Shown here one piece after another: positions 11,066 through 21,881 of a stretch of DNA of 64,000 nt. Location of the stretch: the NCBI RefSeq assembly GCF_022539505.1, contig NC_061511.1, positions 39,049,144 through 39,113,143 on the forward strand. The letters are read 5' to 3'. Source of the DNA: Lolium rigidum. Taxonomy: Eukaryota; Streptophyta; Magnoliopsida; Poales; Poaceae. A program made the position numbers and the translations under genes. Under the pieces are notes generated by a model. It ran no database searches. It was not told where the DNA came from and was given only the letters and a program-made list of their open reading frames with translations. Numbering within the stretch: the stretch's first letter is position 1; every line of letters starts with the position of its first letter.

Positions 11066-12124
11066 GGGCCCCACTATGGTACCCTCCGGAACCTTCTAGA
11101 ACCTCCGGTACAATACCGAAAAATCCTGAACTTTTCCGGTAACCCTGAAAATGACTTCCCATATATGAATCTTATTCTCCGGACCATTCCGGACCTCCTC
11201 GTGATGTCTTGGATCTCATCCGAGACTCCGAACAAACTTCGGTCTCCATCTCATATTCCGAATCTACTTATGCGACATCGAACCTTAAGCGCGTCACCCT
11301 ACGGTTCGTGAACTATGCAGACATGGTCGAGACTCCTCTCCGACCAATAACCAATAGTGGGATCTGGAGATCCATAATGGCTCCCACACATTCAACGATA
11401 ACTTAGTGATCGATTTGAACCATTTACATACGATACCGATTCCCTTTGTCACGCGATACTTTACTTGTCCGAGGTTCGATCATCGGTATCTCCATACCTA
11501 GTTCAACCTCGTTTCTGATAAGTACTCTTTACTCGTTCCGTGGTATGTCATCTCTTGTGACCTAGTCACATGCTTGCAAGCTAATTAGATATCACTCCAC
11601 CGAGAGGGCCCAGAGTATATCTATCCGTCATCGGGATGGACAAATCCCACTCTTGATCCATATGCCTCAACTCATACTTTCCGAATACTTAATCCCACCT
11701 TTATAACCACCCATTTACGCAGTGGCGTTTGATGTAATCAAAGTACCTTTCCGGTGTAAGTGATTTACATGATCTCATGGTCGAAGGACTAGGTAACTAT
11801 GTATCGAAAGCTTATAGCAAGTTGAACTTAATGACTTGATCTCATGCTACGCTTATTTGGGTGTATGTCCATTATATCATTCACCCAATGACATAACCTT
11901 GTTATTAACAACATCCAATGTTCATGATCACGAAACCATGATCATCTATTAATCAACAAGCTAGTTATACAAGAGGCTTACTAGGGACTCCTTGTTGTTT
12001 ACATAACACACATGTATCAATGTTTCGGTTAATACAATTATAGCATGGGATGTAAACATTTATCATGAACACTAAGATATAACAATAACTGATTTATTAT
12101 TGCCTCTTGGGCATATCTCCAACA

Positions 12125-14851
12125 TATATAAAGGAGATGTAAAAAAGCAATATCCAATACACAACTTTGAAGTGGCACCTCCTTCACAAACTGGGATTCT
12201 AGACTAAAGTGGAAAAGTTCCATTAGAAGCAAATGAACAAACTTCTGTAAGGTCTTGGCTTCTTTTTTAGTCTATCTTGTTCCTATAACTTAGTTTAACA
12301 CATAAAAATAGCAATGTCAGATGAAATCATCAATTTGTATGAAAAGCAAACGTGTTCCCGCTCCGGTCCCGTAAAATAGGGGGACGCATAAAGTCACGCC
12401 AGAAACCGTTGGAAACCCTTTATTTTTGGCATTAAGTCCTAATATGACTATATATGTTTTTTGTAAAGAGTAAAAGCCAATACAGAACTTTTCAGTGGTA
12501 GATGCTTCACAAATAGGACTATCTCACATGATTTTTATTTACTTATATTGGAAAACTCCCACTTCAAAGCATCTAAACCAACTTTAGTAATTGACTTAAT
12601 TTTTAGTTGGTTTTGTTCCTATGACTTAGTTTGACACTAATAAATAGAAAAGTCACATGAAATGATAACTTTCGATGAAACGCTGGCATGTTCGCGTTTC
12701 GAGGGACGTAGAACAGGGGATGCATGAAACCACACCAATAATCATTGGAACCCCTTTCTATTTTGCACGAGTCATGATACTGGTATAGAAGGGTGATGCT
12801 AAAGATTAAAATCTAATACCAAGTTTGAAGTGACACCTTCTTCACAAACTGAACTATCTCGCAAGAAGAGTTTGGACAATATTCATGATTAAAAATGGAT
12901 AAAAGAAAACCTATTAAAAAGGTAATAATTAATAATACTCCCTCCAGTCCATAATAAATGTTGGGGGTTCAGTTCAAATTTGGATAAATTTGAACTAAAG
13001 TCCAACACTTAATATGGGATGGGAGGGAGTACCAAAAACTAGATTTTTCAGAAAAAATAAAAAAAACCCTCCAAAAATGGAAAATATGTTTGCCGAGTGT
13101 ATTTAGGAAAGCACTCAGCAAACTATCTCTTTTGCAAGTGCCCCCCTTTTGGCGCTCAAGAAACTTCCTTTAGGTGGGATGAAAACCCTACTCGGACTTC
13201 CCCTTGCCTTAACCATTCTCGCGCCTCTCTCTTCCACCACGCATTCACCACACTACCCTAGCACCATTAAAAAAGCTATCAATCCACCTCTTTATCCACT
13301 CATGGCTCACCCCACAGCCCTCTACTTCATGCCGCCACTTCTCTCGCATATGCTTCCTCCTATACGCTTGATGCATGCGCTAGCTCTCATCCACTTCTGG
13401 CCACCGCCCCACACACCCTCCTCCTCCACCATCACAGCCACCTTCTGTACCTCTTTGGCTTCCACCCCACTCGACGCTCTCTCCTGAACCACAAGGTCAA
13501 CTCACCGGTGGTGGCCCTTGTTGGCCACCCTTGCGTCACTACTGCCACATCCACTTCGCTCGATCACAAGGCCTCCGGTATCGGGAACGGTAATGAGACA
13601 CGCTCGCACCATGAGGGGGCGCTAGTTCCGGTTATACCACACGACCTGTTGGTCAACACCTGACCTACTGTTGGCGGTCACCATGCCAGGGCCTCTGTCG
13701 ACATGTTGTTGTTGTGCACCGACCAAGAAAACGACGCGCTAGTAGTACACCCACATACCCAAGATCGAATGTATCGGTATGTAGATGTATATGCTTGTAG
13801 TACACACACATGTGGTGGTCCAGAACGAAAATATGATATCTGGGAAGTTTTCATGCTAAGGACAACTAGTTTTGTTTTGGTATTTTGACAATTGAGCGTT
13901 GATGTGTTAATACATATAAAATGTCAACACATTTTCTCTGATATGCCTATAAATGGTGCACCATGGTACTAGGGCACCATACTCAATACTCGCAAAATAT
14001 GTGTTGAATCTTACATACCCGAGATATGTATGGCTTGTATGTACCTAATAGCCAGGAATGAGGTACATATACGCAGGTATGATATTTTTCTAGCACGTAT
14101 ACCTAGGTATGTAGAAAATATATACATACATATATATGTATATTAGGTACGTGTAACTTTGCTATGTATAACTTTGTAAGTAACATAAGTATGTATTCTC
14201 CTTGGGTGTGCATAATTCATAGCAAAACATACGTATTTTGTGTCTCATTGGAGATTATATATATGTATACGTTAGTTTTTCTAATGTGCAATTTGATGAT
14301 CTTTTATGCATGTAATGTATATTTTTGCCCATTATTTTTATTTTTTTGGTCCAGTAGCTCCCCACCACCTCAGACACCACAGATGGTCCCGATACGCGAA
14401 CATTTGACTAATTCTTTTTTGGTCTACGGCGGTGAGCTCAAATTTTATCTCCTCCTATATCTCCCTTGTTCTTTTCTGGCCATCGAGCCGATAACACTAG
14501 ATTTTAATGTTATGGCACTATATATTTTTCATACCTAGTCGTGTAACCTAGGCGTCTCCCATTCGAAATGGTTATGTTTAGAAATGTGGAAGTATTTCCC
14601 TTTTAAGCACTGGATCTGATCTTTTCCTTTGCCTATCTTGTGGACCTATGATGTGGGTCATGGGTTTATGCCCAACTATACCCGGTGAACCTAACATGTG
14701 AGTCCGAATGCAGAGAGAAGGTCGTGATCGCTAGCATAAGCATGGAAATGGAATTTCTATATAACATGCGTTAACTGGATAGTACTACAGCAAAAAAATT
14801 CACACGTGTTAAACAAATAATGTTATATTGTGATTCAAATTCATAAGAAGG
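12125..14851. other. Duplicated NLR-upstream DNA, copy A part 3
   Basis: Aligns with about 50509-53591 of copy B. Copy A lacks 299 bp present in B at 53030-53329; the join shares TATTT. It also lacks a 30-odd-base stretch near 13920. Includes a Stowaway MITE and TTTGCCGAGTG / CACTCAGCAAAC sequences near 13090-13125 that look like CACTA-type subterminal remnants. Proline-rich ORFs here change frame between copies, so I do not call a gene. The stretch 13990-14160 is rich in TATGTA/TACATA repeats. Confidence 0.75.
12938..13029. mobile_element. Stowaway-type MITE (copy A)
   Basis: Starts CTCCCTCCAGTCCATAAT and ends ATATGGGATGGGAGGGAG, 92 bp, flanked by TA on both sides. These are the Stowaway (Tc1/Mariner) termini and target. 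The interior is partly self-complementary (TTCAAATTTGGATAAATTTGAA). Present in both copies, so it predates the duplication. Confidence 0.85.
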
Positions 14852-15116
14852 CACTAGTGGAGAAGAGGCCTTTGGTCCCAAGCAAATGTCCCAGTGCTGA
14901 ACCAAACCGGGTCCAATGGGGGCATTGGTCCCGGTTCGTTTCTGCCCAGGACGACCCCACCCGCTGGCGCCTGTCCTGTAGTGGCCTTTGGACCCGGTTT
15001 GTATTACAAACCGGGACTAAAGGGTCCACCGCAGGGCGCCGCAGGCCGTGTCAGTCGTGGGGAACCCTTTAGTCCCGGTTTGTAATACAAACCGGGTCCA
15101 AAGGCCCCCCCCTCTG

Positions 15117-15127
15117 GCTATATAACC
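15117..15127 (+). promoter_or_regulatory. TATA box upstream of the TNPD transposase
   Basis: GCTATATAACC lies about 290 bp before the first TNPD codon, directly after the left subterminal repeats. This is the usual place for a CACTA transposase promoter. The distance leaves room for a leader or 5' UTR intron. Confidence 0.5.
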
Positions 15128-15412
15128 TTGCCCCTGCCCAAGGGTCCAAACACTTGGCCATTTTTTCACTTTCTTCAAAAGAGGGGTGTATTGCTCTCCT
15201 CTCTTCTTCACATGCACAAGAGGTGTTCGATGAAATGCTTAAGAGGATTTGCCACTTGAGTTTACACAAATCAAGCCACACTTAACTTGCTTTTTTCTTC
15301 TTCATCGAGGTTAACAACTTTATCCTTTTCATCCGCAATTGATAAAATGCATGTGTATATATACATCGTGATGTTCTGTAATGGTTTTGATCAGCTTAAT
15401 TATATCATGCGG

Positions 15413-18400
15413 ATGAATCGGCAATGGATGTACATTGACCGACGGTTTGACGAGTTCACTCGCGGGCCTGGATAATTTTATGGCCGTGGCGGAGGCAAAC
15501 AAACATGGTGGCTTCATGTATTGTCCATGTGTGGACTGCAAGAATACCGTAAATTACGCTCACTCGAGTCTCATTCACAGCCACCTTCTGCGATCCGGTT
15601 TCATGCCCGAGTTACTATTGTTGGACCAAGCACGGAGAAAGAGGGGTTATGATGGAAGACAATGACGAAGAGGAAGAGGATGATGACGGTTATCCCAATT
15701 TCCCGAATACGATGATACTTGCAGAAGGCAATGAAGACAATGAAGTAGAAGATCAAGAGGCACCGGATGAGCCTGTCGATGATGATCTTGGCCGGGCCAT
15801 TGCTGATGCAAGGAGAGAATGTGAAACTGAAAAGGAAAGGTTGGCCTTCGACAAGATGATAGAAGATCACAACAAATTGTTATACCCAACTTGCGAAGAT
15901 GGCCATAAAAAGCTAGGCAGCACACTGGAATTGTTGCAATGGAAGGCGAGAGAACGGTGTCAACTGACTCGGGATTTGGAAAGTTGTCGACAATAATTAA
16001 GAGGAAGCTTCCAAGGGGTAACGAATTGCCCGCCAGTACGTACGAAGCGAAGAAGATTGTCCGCCCTCTAGGATTAGATGTGCAAAAGATACATGCATGC
16101 ATTAATGACTGCATCCTCTACCGCGATGAGTACGAGAATTTGGATGCATGTCCGGTGTGCACTTGCATTGCGGTATAAGATCGGACGAGATGACCCTGGT
16201 GATGTTGAGGGCGAGCGCCCCGAGAAGAGGGTTCCTGCCAAGGTTATGTGGTATGCTCCTATAATACCACGGCTGAAACGCTTGTTCGAAATAAAGAGCA
16301 TGCTAGGTTGTTGCGATGGCACAAAGAAGACCGTAAGAAAGACGTGATGTTGAGGCACCCTGCTGATGGCTCCCAATGGAGAAAAATCGATAGAGAGTTC
16401 CCAAACTTTGCACAGGATGCAAGGAACTTACGGTTTGGTCTAAGTACAGATGGCATGAATCCTTTTGGAGAGCAGAGCTGCAGCCATAGCACCTGGCCTG
16501 TGACTCTTTGTATATATAATCTTCCTCCTTGGTTGTGCATGAAGCGGAAGTTCATTATGATGCCAGTGCTCATACAAGGCCCGAAGCAACCCGGGAACGA
16601 CATTGATGTGTACCTGAAGCCATTAGTCCAAGAACTTCTACAGCTGTGGACCCTAGCAGGTGTACGTGTGTGGGACGAGCACAAGCAGGAGGAATTTGAC
16701 CTACGAGCGCTGCTTTTCGTAACCATCAATGACTGGCCTGCTCTTGGTAACATTTCAGGACAGTCAAACAAGGGATACAATGCATGCACACACTTGTTTA
16801 CATGAGCTCGAAGGTGATTATTTGGAAAAAGGTCGGAAGGTCGTGTACCAGGGCATCGTCGATTTCTTAGGATTACCCATCCCGTAAGAAAGAAAGGCAA
16901 GCATTACAACGGTGAGGCTGATCACCGGAGGAAGCCTCCCCATCGTGATGGTGTTGATATATTTGGTATGGTCAAGGATCTAGATGTAATATTTGGAAAG
17001 GGTCCTGGCGGACGGTCTGTTCCGAATGACGATGCCGGACACGCGCCCATGTGGAAGAAGAAATCTATATTTTGGGATCTACCCTATTGGGAAGTCTTAG
17101 AGGTCCGCTCTTCAATCGATGTGATGCACGTGACGAAGAATCTTTGCGTGAACCTGCTAGGCTTTACGGGTGTGTACGGGAAGACAAAAGATACACCGAA
17201 GCACGGGAGGACCGAGCAACGTTGGAAAGACCCCAAAAAGCTGCATGAGAGAGTTAAAGGACGTCATTTATCCAGCTACGCTCTTACAAAAGCGAGAGAA
17301 GGAAATATTTTTTGAATGTCTTAGCGAGTATCAAGGTCCCGTCCGGCTTCTCCTCCAATATAAAGGGAATAATAAATATGGAGAAGAAAACATTCCGGAA
17401 CCCGAAGTCTCATGACTCGTCACGTGATAATGACACGGTTGCTTCCGATTGCATTGAGGGGGCTTCTACCGGAAAATGTTCGATTGCCCATTGTGAAGCT
17501 ATGTGCATTCCTCAATGCAATTTCTCGGAAGGTAATAAATCCAGAAATTCTACCGAGGTTGCGGAATGATGTGGTCCAATGTCTCGTTAGTTTTGAGCTG
17601 GTGTTCCCACCATCCTTCTTCAATATTATGACACATCTCCTCGTTCACCTGGTCGATGAGATTTCCATTCTCGGTCCTGTGTTTCGACACAATATGTTCC
17701 CCTTCGAGAGGTTCATGGGAGTCTTAAAGAAATATGTTCATAACCGTGCTAGGCCAGAAGGAAGCATCTCCAAGGGCTATGGAACAGAGGAGGTCATTGA
17801 GTTCTGTGTTGACTTTATTCCTGGCCTTAAGCCGATTGGTGTTCCTGAATCGCGGCATGAGGGAAGACTAAGTGGAAAAGGCACGCTAGGAAGGAAATCA
17901 ATGATATGTAGGGACGGGATTTCTTTGACTCAAGCACACTACACAGTTCTACAAAGTTCCACCTTGGTGGCTCCGTATATCGGTGACCACAAGAACTTTG
18001 TACGCTCCCAGAACCCGGGGCAGTCGAACGATTGGATTAGACGTGAACACATGTCGACTTTCGGCGGTTGGTTGCAAAAACATCTCCTGAATAACATCGA
18101 TATTGAAGATCAGCTGTACTTGTTGGCCCAGACACCATCTTCGACTGTAGTGACTTTCCAAGGGTACGAGATAAATGGGAATACATTTTACACGATCGCC
18201 CAAGATAAAAAGAGCACCAACCAAAACGAGTGGTGTCCGATTTGATGCAATAATCAATGAAGGCCCAAATGACACATATTATGGTTACATAGAGGATATA
18301 TGGGAACTTGACTATGGACCTTCTTTTAAGGTCCCTTTGTTTAGGTGCAAATGGGTCAACAAAACAGGAGGCGGGGTTCAGGTAGACAAGTTGTATGGAA

Positions 18401-18726
18401 TGACAACAGTGGATCTCAACAATCTTGGGTATAGAGACGAACCATTCGTCCTAGCCAAGGATGTGGCCCATGTTTTCTATGTGAAGGATATGTCTACCAA
18501 ACCAAGAAAAAGGAAACATAAGGAAACGAATACATCAAACGATGAGCCAAAGCGCCACATAGTTCTTTCTGGAAAAAGAAACATCGTGGGAGTGGAGGAC
18601 AAGACAGACATGTCGGAAGATTATAATAAGTTTGATGAAATTCCACCCTTCAGAGTGAACATTGATCCAAGCATCAAGTTAAATGATGAAGATGCTCCAT
18701 GGTTACGGCCGAAGAAGGTTAAATGA
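15413..18726 (+). pseudogene. CACTA TNPD-like transposase (Tnp2 family), multiply frameshifted
   Basis: Family domains appear in order. A transposase-associated domain starts MNRQWMYIDRRFDEF and has GFMYCPCVDCKN (15413-15640). An acidic linker MMEDNDEEEEDDDGYP follows. The Transposase_21/Tnp2 core includes LPRGNELPASTYEAKK, GSQWRKIDREFPNFA, QELLQLWTLAGVRVWDEHK and GQSNKGYNACTH (about 16010-16800). Then come SSIDVMHVTKNLCVNLLG, a DUF4218-type domain (LLPENVRLPIVKLCAFLNAI, 17430-17790) and a DUF4216-type domain (PLFRCKWVNKTGGGVQVDKL, to 18480). The protein would cut and join element ends. At least eight frame changes occur, near 15460, 15615, 15960, 16170, 16270, 16800-16860, 17300-17410 and 18222. 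A few could hide introns, but most are single-base indels inside conserved blocks. Confidence 0.9.
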
Positions 18727-18896
18727 TGAAGATGCTCCATCATCAAGTTAATTGAAGAATGTAACTGTATGTAATCATGTAACTGTATGTAATCATCAAC
18801 ATGGCAATCAATTTCCCATTTATTTTTGTGTAATCATGTAACTGTATGTAAGATATTAAAAGTGGAGATGTGGTTGGCTTTTTGTACCATATATAT

Positions 18897-19449
18897 AGAG
18901 GAGATGTAGTCGTTCACGGGCTTGCGGGGAAAAAATTCAGGCGCAGCTTCCGAAGATGCCGTAGGGCGTGTGCACCAACGACATCTTCGAGAAGCTGCGC
19001 CACGGGAGATTTCCCAACCCTTTCCCCAACACCGTTAGAGGAGATGTAGTCGTTCACGGGCTTGCGGGGAAAAATTCCGAGGCGCAGCTTCCGAAGATGT
19101 CGTAGGGCGTGTGCACCAACGACATCTTCGAGAAGCTGCGCCACGGAGATTTCCCAACCCTTTCCCCAACACTGTTAGAGGAGATGTAGTCGTTCACGGG
19201 CTTGCAGGGAAAAAATTCCGAGGCGCAGCTTCCGAAGATGCCGTAGGGCGTGTGCACCAACGACATCTTCGAGAAGCTGCGCCACGGGAGATTTCCCAAC
19301 CCTTTCCCCAACACTGTTAGAGGAGATGTAGTCGTTCACGGGCTTGCAGGGAAAAAATTCCGAGGCGCAGCTTCCGAAGATGCCGTAGGGCGTGTGCACC
19401 AACGACATCTTCGAGAAACTGCGCCACGGGAGATTTCCCAACCCTTTCC
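18897..19449. repeat. Four tandem 140-142 bp units, each with a strong hairpin
   Basis: Units begin AGAGGAGATGTAGTCGTTCA at 18897, 19037, 19177 and 19319. Each contains GGCGCAGCTTCCGAAGATG and, after a loop of about 16 nt, CATCTTCGAGAAGCTGCGCC: an inverted repeat of 22-23 bp with one bulge and at most one mismatch. For example, 19081-19142 folds this way in unit 2. Reading frames through the units are overlapping and unrecognised. The array follows the TNPD stop codon and lies inside the CACTA element. Confidence 0.85.
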
Positions 19450-19630
19450 TTCATCCATGGGGATGAAACTCTGCTTGGCTTGTTGATCTGCTTGGCAAGG
19501 CATATCGATGCTCCTTTTATAGGCACGACACCGCTTCTACTTTGTCTTGTTCCTTCGACAGGGCGTCGTGCGCTACATGCTTTATCTCATCGAGCAGTGC
19601 GTCCACCCATGCGTTCTTATCCTGCCGACA

Positions 19631-19850
19631 TCTTTAGTCCCGGTTGCACCCACCAGCCGGGACTAAAGGTTACCCACACGTCCTTATCCCACCGACAGTT
19701 TTGTTAGATGACAAAAAAGGATCTTTAGTCCCGGTTGTACCCACCAGCCGGGACTAAAGGTTACCCACACGTCCTTATCCCACCGACGGTTTTGTTAGAT
19801 GACAAAAAAAGGATCTTTAGTCCCGGTTGTACCCACCAGCCGGGACTAAT
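19631..19850. repeat. Three 91-92 bp repeats with subterminal-type hairpins
   Basis: Units starting near 19631, 19722 and 19814 each contain CTTTAGTCCCGGTTG, ACCCACCAG, then CCGGGACTAA. The first two continue with GGTTACCCACACGTCCTTAT and the third ends early. Each repeat can form a 14-bp stem. They match the terminal repeats of grass CACTA elements but lie in the middle of this one. Confidence 0.85.
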
Positions 19851-20070
19851 GTTTGCCTGACTAATCCTCCCCAGATAATGCAGAAACCAGATAAGCCTCC
19901 CCCAGATAAGTTTCCGGCGCCACTGCGTTCCCGCCTATTTTTCTTCCCGCGCTTTCCACTCGCTTCCCGCCTCCGTCCTCCCGCCATTTTTTCACTATAT
20001 ATATGTAGGCTTGGCCTCCATTTACATATCACATCTAGACTCATATCTGCAAACCTCATCACTCTGTCCC

Positions 20071-20598
20071 ATGGCTTCCATCGTATCTCTAACCCTCCGG
20101 GAGGCGGAGGCGCTTTGCGCCTCGAACTACCCCTGCCCGCCGGGCTACCGCGTCCCGACCGGCTGGTTGCTGAGCATCGGAGGCGTACCGGTCCCTCCTG
20201 TCCCTCTAGGTGTGGCGCGCGAGATGGCCATCACGAACCACTACTACTTCGAGCTCACGCCAGAGCAGCGGAGGAATCCCCAGTGGCATCCCGACTACAG
20301 CCCGACTTGGGAAAGCTTCTTCATCAATCGGCGTGAGAGGGCGCTTGCCAGGCACGAGGAGGGCGGCCCGCCTCCTTCGAATTTCAACGAGGCCGGCCGT
20401 CGGCTGTGGTGGCGCGGCCGGACTCTCCGGAGCGTCATGGCCTACCGTGGCCCCCGCCTGCGCTACCCTCAGTCCCAGCCCACGCGTGCTCTCCCGCCGA
20501 GGTTCGACTACCGCGACCCCGATGCCAGCGACGATGATGACGGCGACTACGATGACTATAGTGGCGACTACTATAGGGCTAGGCACGAGTATGACTGA
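20071..20598 (+). CDS. CACTA-borne 175-aa protein of unknown function
   Basis: The start is the ATG at 20071 (MASIVSLTLREAEALCASNY). A TATA box, CTATATATATG, near 19996-20006 puts the cap site downstream of the in-frame ATG at 20011. The protein has a compact N-terminal region with CPPGYRVPTGW, an aromatic middle (NHYYFELTPEQRRNPQWHPD, SFFINRRERALARHEEG, NEAGRRLWWRGR), and an acidic aspartate/tyrosine tail (DASDDDDGDYDDY). No signal peptide or membrane segment. I recall similar predicted proteins in Triticeae transposon regions but know of no function. It converges on the AP2/ERF gene, with 222 bp between stop codons. The frame is intact. Confidence 0.65.
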   Translation: MASIVSLTLREAEALCASNYPCPPGYRVPTGWLLSIGGVPVPPVPLGVAREMAITNHYYFELTPEQRRNPQWHPDYSPTWESFFINRRERALARHEEGGPPPSNFNEAGRRLWWRGRTLRSVMAYRGPRLRYPQSQPTRALPPRFDYRDPDASDDDDGDYDDYSGDYYRARHEYD

Positions 20599-20820
20599 AT
20601 GACTCGAACAGTCGAATCTGGCCATGTATCTTAATTTTCAGTTGAGCTCTGTACTTTAATTCCAGTTCAATCGTAATAATTTTTTTATTCCCGCCCATTG
20701 TTTCCCGCCCTTTTCCTCCCGTGCGCCGTCGTGGCGGGAAACTTTTCTCATCATCAGCGTCTGCCACAACGACTTTATTGAAAATACAATTAAAATAGAT
20801 AAACAACTAGTCTAGTCGAT

Positions 20821-21345
20821 CTACTCGTCGTCGGAGGTTGTCTCGGTCCAAATGTCGTCCCACCGAGGGTCGTTGTCGGCCCAAGTTGTATTCGGGTTGT
20901 CGAGCTCGAACTCGGCGACGGCCCGACGGTGGCGCCTGTTGGACCTGCGATGTGCCCTGAGGTCAGCGAAGAACGCGTCGGTGTTGTCGACGTTGTTGGG
21001 GAACTGCGCCCTCCACTGGCGCATCAACTCCTCGTCGTGCTCGGCGATGGCGATCCGGCGCTGCACCTGGCGGTGGCGGCGACGGTCCTCGTCGTCGACG
21101 AGGCACGGCGTTGGCGCGAGGAACTCCGCCTCCTCTAGCGATTCGACGTCCGGGAAGTTCATGTCGCGCCGTGGCCGCCGAAATCGCCACGCGGCCGCGT
21201 CGTAAGCGCGCGCCGCCAGCTCCGGGGTGTTGTACGTGCCGAGGGTGAGCCGGAAGCCACCGGCGCGCATCTCGGCGTAGAACCTACCGTTCGGACGCGC
21301 TCGGACGCCACGGAAGCCGGACGAGCCTCGACGGCGCGGCGGCAT
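20821..21345 (-). CDS. AP2/ERF-domain DNA-binding protein carried by the CACTA element
   Basis: The start is ATG at 21345 (MPPRRRGSSG). A minus-strand TATA box, GCTATAAAGC, at 21401-21410 makes the longer frame beginning at 21486 untranscribed. The 174-aa product has one AP2/ERF domain near residues 9-66, with a YRG-like FRGVRARPNGRFYAEMR and the RAYD element PELAARAYDAAAWRFR, then NFP. AP2/ERF proteins bind GCC-box or DRE-like DNA as transcription factors. After the domain comes a charged region (DDEDRRRHRQVQRRIAIAEH) and an acidic, tryptophan-rich C-terminus (TTWADNDPRWDDIWTETTSD) that could activate transcription. The frame is intact and the promoter lies inside the element. It is either a captured host gene or a regulator of the element. 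Confidence 0.8.
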   Translation of the reverse strand: MPPRRRGSSGFRGVRARPNGRFYAEMRAGGFRLTLGTYNTPELAARAYDAAAWRFRRPRRDMNFPDVESLEEAEFLAPTPCLVDDEDRRRHRQVQRRIAIAEHDEELMRQWRAQFPNNVDNTDAFFADLRAHRRSNRRHRRAVAEFELDNPNTTWADNDPRWDDIWTETTSDDE

Positions 21346-21734
21346 CCCGGCGACGAATGAGCGGAGGCGACGGCGACGTGTGGTTGCGCGCGCACGCGGC
21401 GCTTTATAGCACACGAAGCGACGCGCGGCAAGTTTGGCGACAGGTGGCGCGGGGAAGCGGCGGGGCGTGGCACGTGGAAGCGGCATCTACACGTCGCACG
21501 CCGGCGGCGGCAGGGCGAGGCACGTGAAGCGGCGGTGACACGTGGCACGGGGAAGGGACACGTGTGGCACGGCGGCGGCGGTGGCCAGTACATGGCGGTG
21601 GCGGCGGTGGACACGTGTGGCACGGCGGTGGCGGTGGCCAGTACATGGCGGTGGCGGTGGCACGGCGGCGGCGGTGGCCAGTACGTGGCCTTTTTTTGAT
21701 TTGAAATAAGGCGGGAACGAATTTTTTTAAAAAA

Positions 21735-21881
21735 ATTGGCCTTTGGTCCCGGTTTGTATTACAAACCGGGACCAAAGGGGGGCCTTTGGTCCCGGTTTGT
21801 AATACGAACCGGGACCAAAGGTGGGGCCAGTATAAAAGAAAACACTTCGTCTCCGCGGAGATCAATCCCGCGGAGACGAAG
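21735..21881 (+). promoter_or_regulatory. Promoter with paired inverted repeats and a leader hairpin
   Basis: Two CTTTGGTCCCGGTTTGTA inverted repeat units (about 21740-21822) precede TATAAAAG at 21831-21838. Immediately after is a perfect 14-bp inverted repeat: CTTCGTCTCCGCGG at 21845-21858 and its complement at 21868-21881, loop AGATCAATC. The likely cap site falls in or just before the hairpin, so it would sit at the start of the transcript for the 140-aa or TNPA gene. Confidence 0.6.

Larger units (their letters stand above)
2249..12124 (-). mobile_element. Copia solo LTR (Angela/BARE/WIS type), interrupted by an Athila element
   Basis: Read on the minus strand, it starts at 12124 with TGTTGGAGATATGCCCAAGA and ends at 2249 with GCAACGAACCCATCA. 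TATAT flanks it at 2244-2248 and 12125-12129; copy B has a single TATAT at 50509-50513. With the nested element and one GGGCC removed, 2249-2917 plus 11071-12124 give one LTR of about 1723 bp and no internal region, so it is a solo LTR left by LTR-LTR recombination. A minus-strand TATA box, CCTATATAAGAGG, lies near 2694-2706. The start sequence and length fit the Angela/BARE/WIS lineage of Triticeae Copia elements. Confidence 0.9.

Noticed and set aside
14015..14165. Dense TATGTA/TACATA palindromes considered as a MITE.
   Set aside because: Present in both duplicate copies without definable termini or target duplication; probably simple-sequence expansion.
16259..16900. 213-codon minus-strand frame.
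   Set aside because: Shadow of the TNPD transposase, whose plus-strand translation matches the family.
18897..19449. Direct repeats at regular spacing considered as a CRISPR array.
   Set aside because: Units are 140 bp with no unique spacers, in a plant CACTA element with no cas genes.
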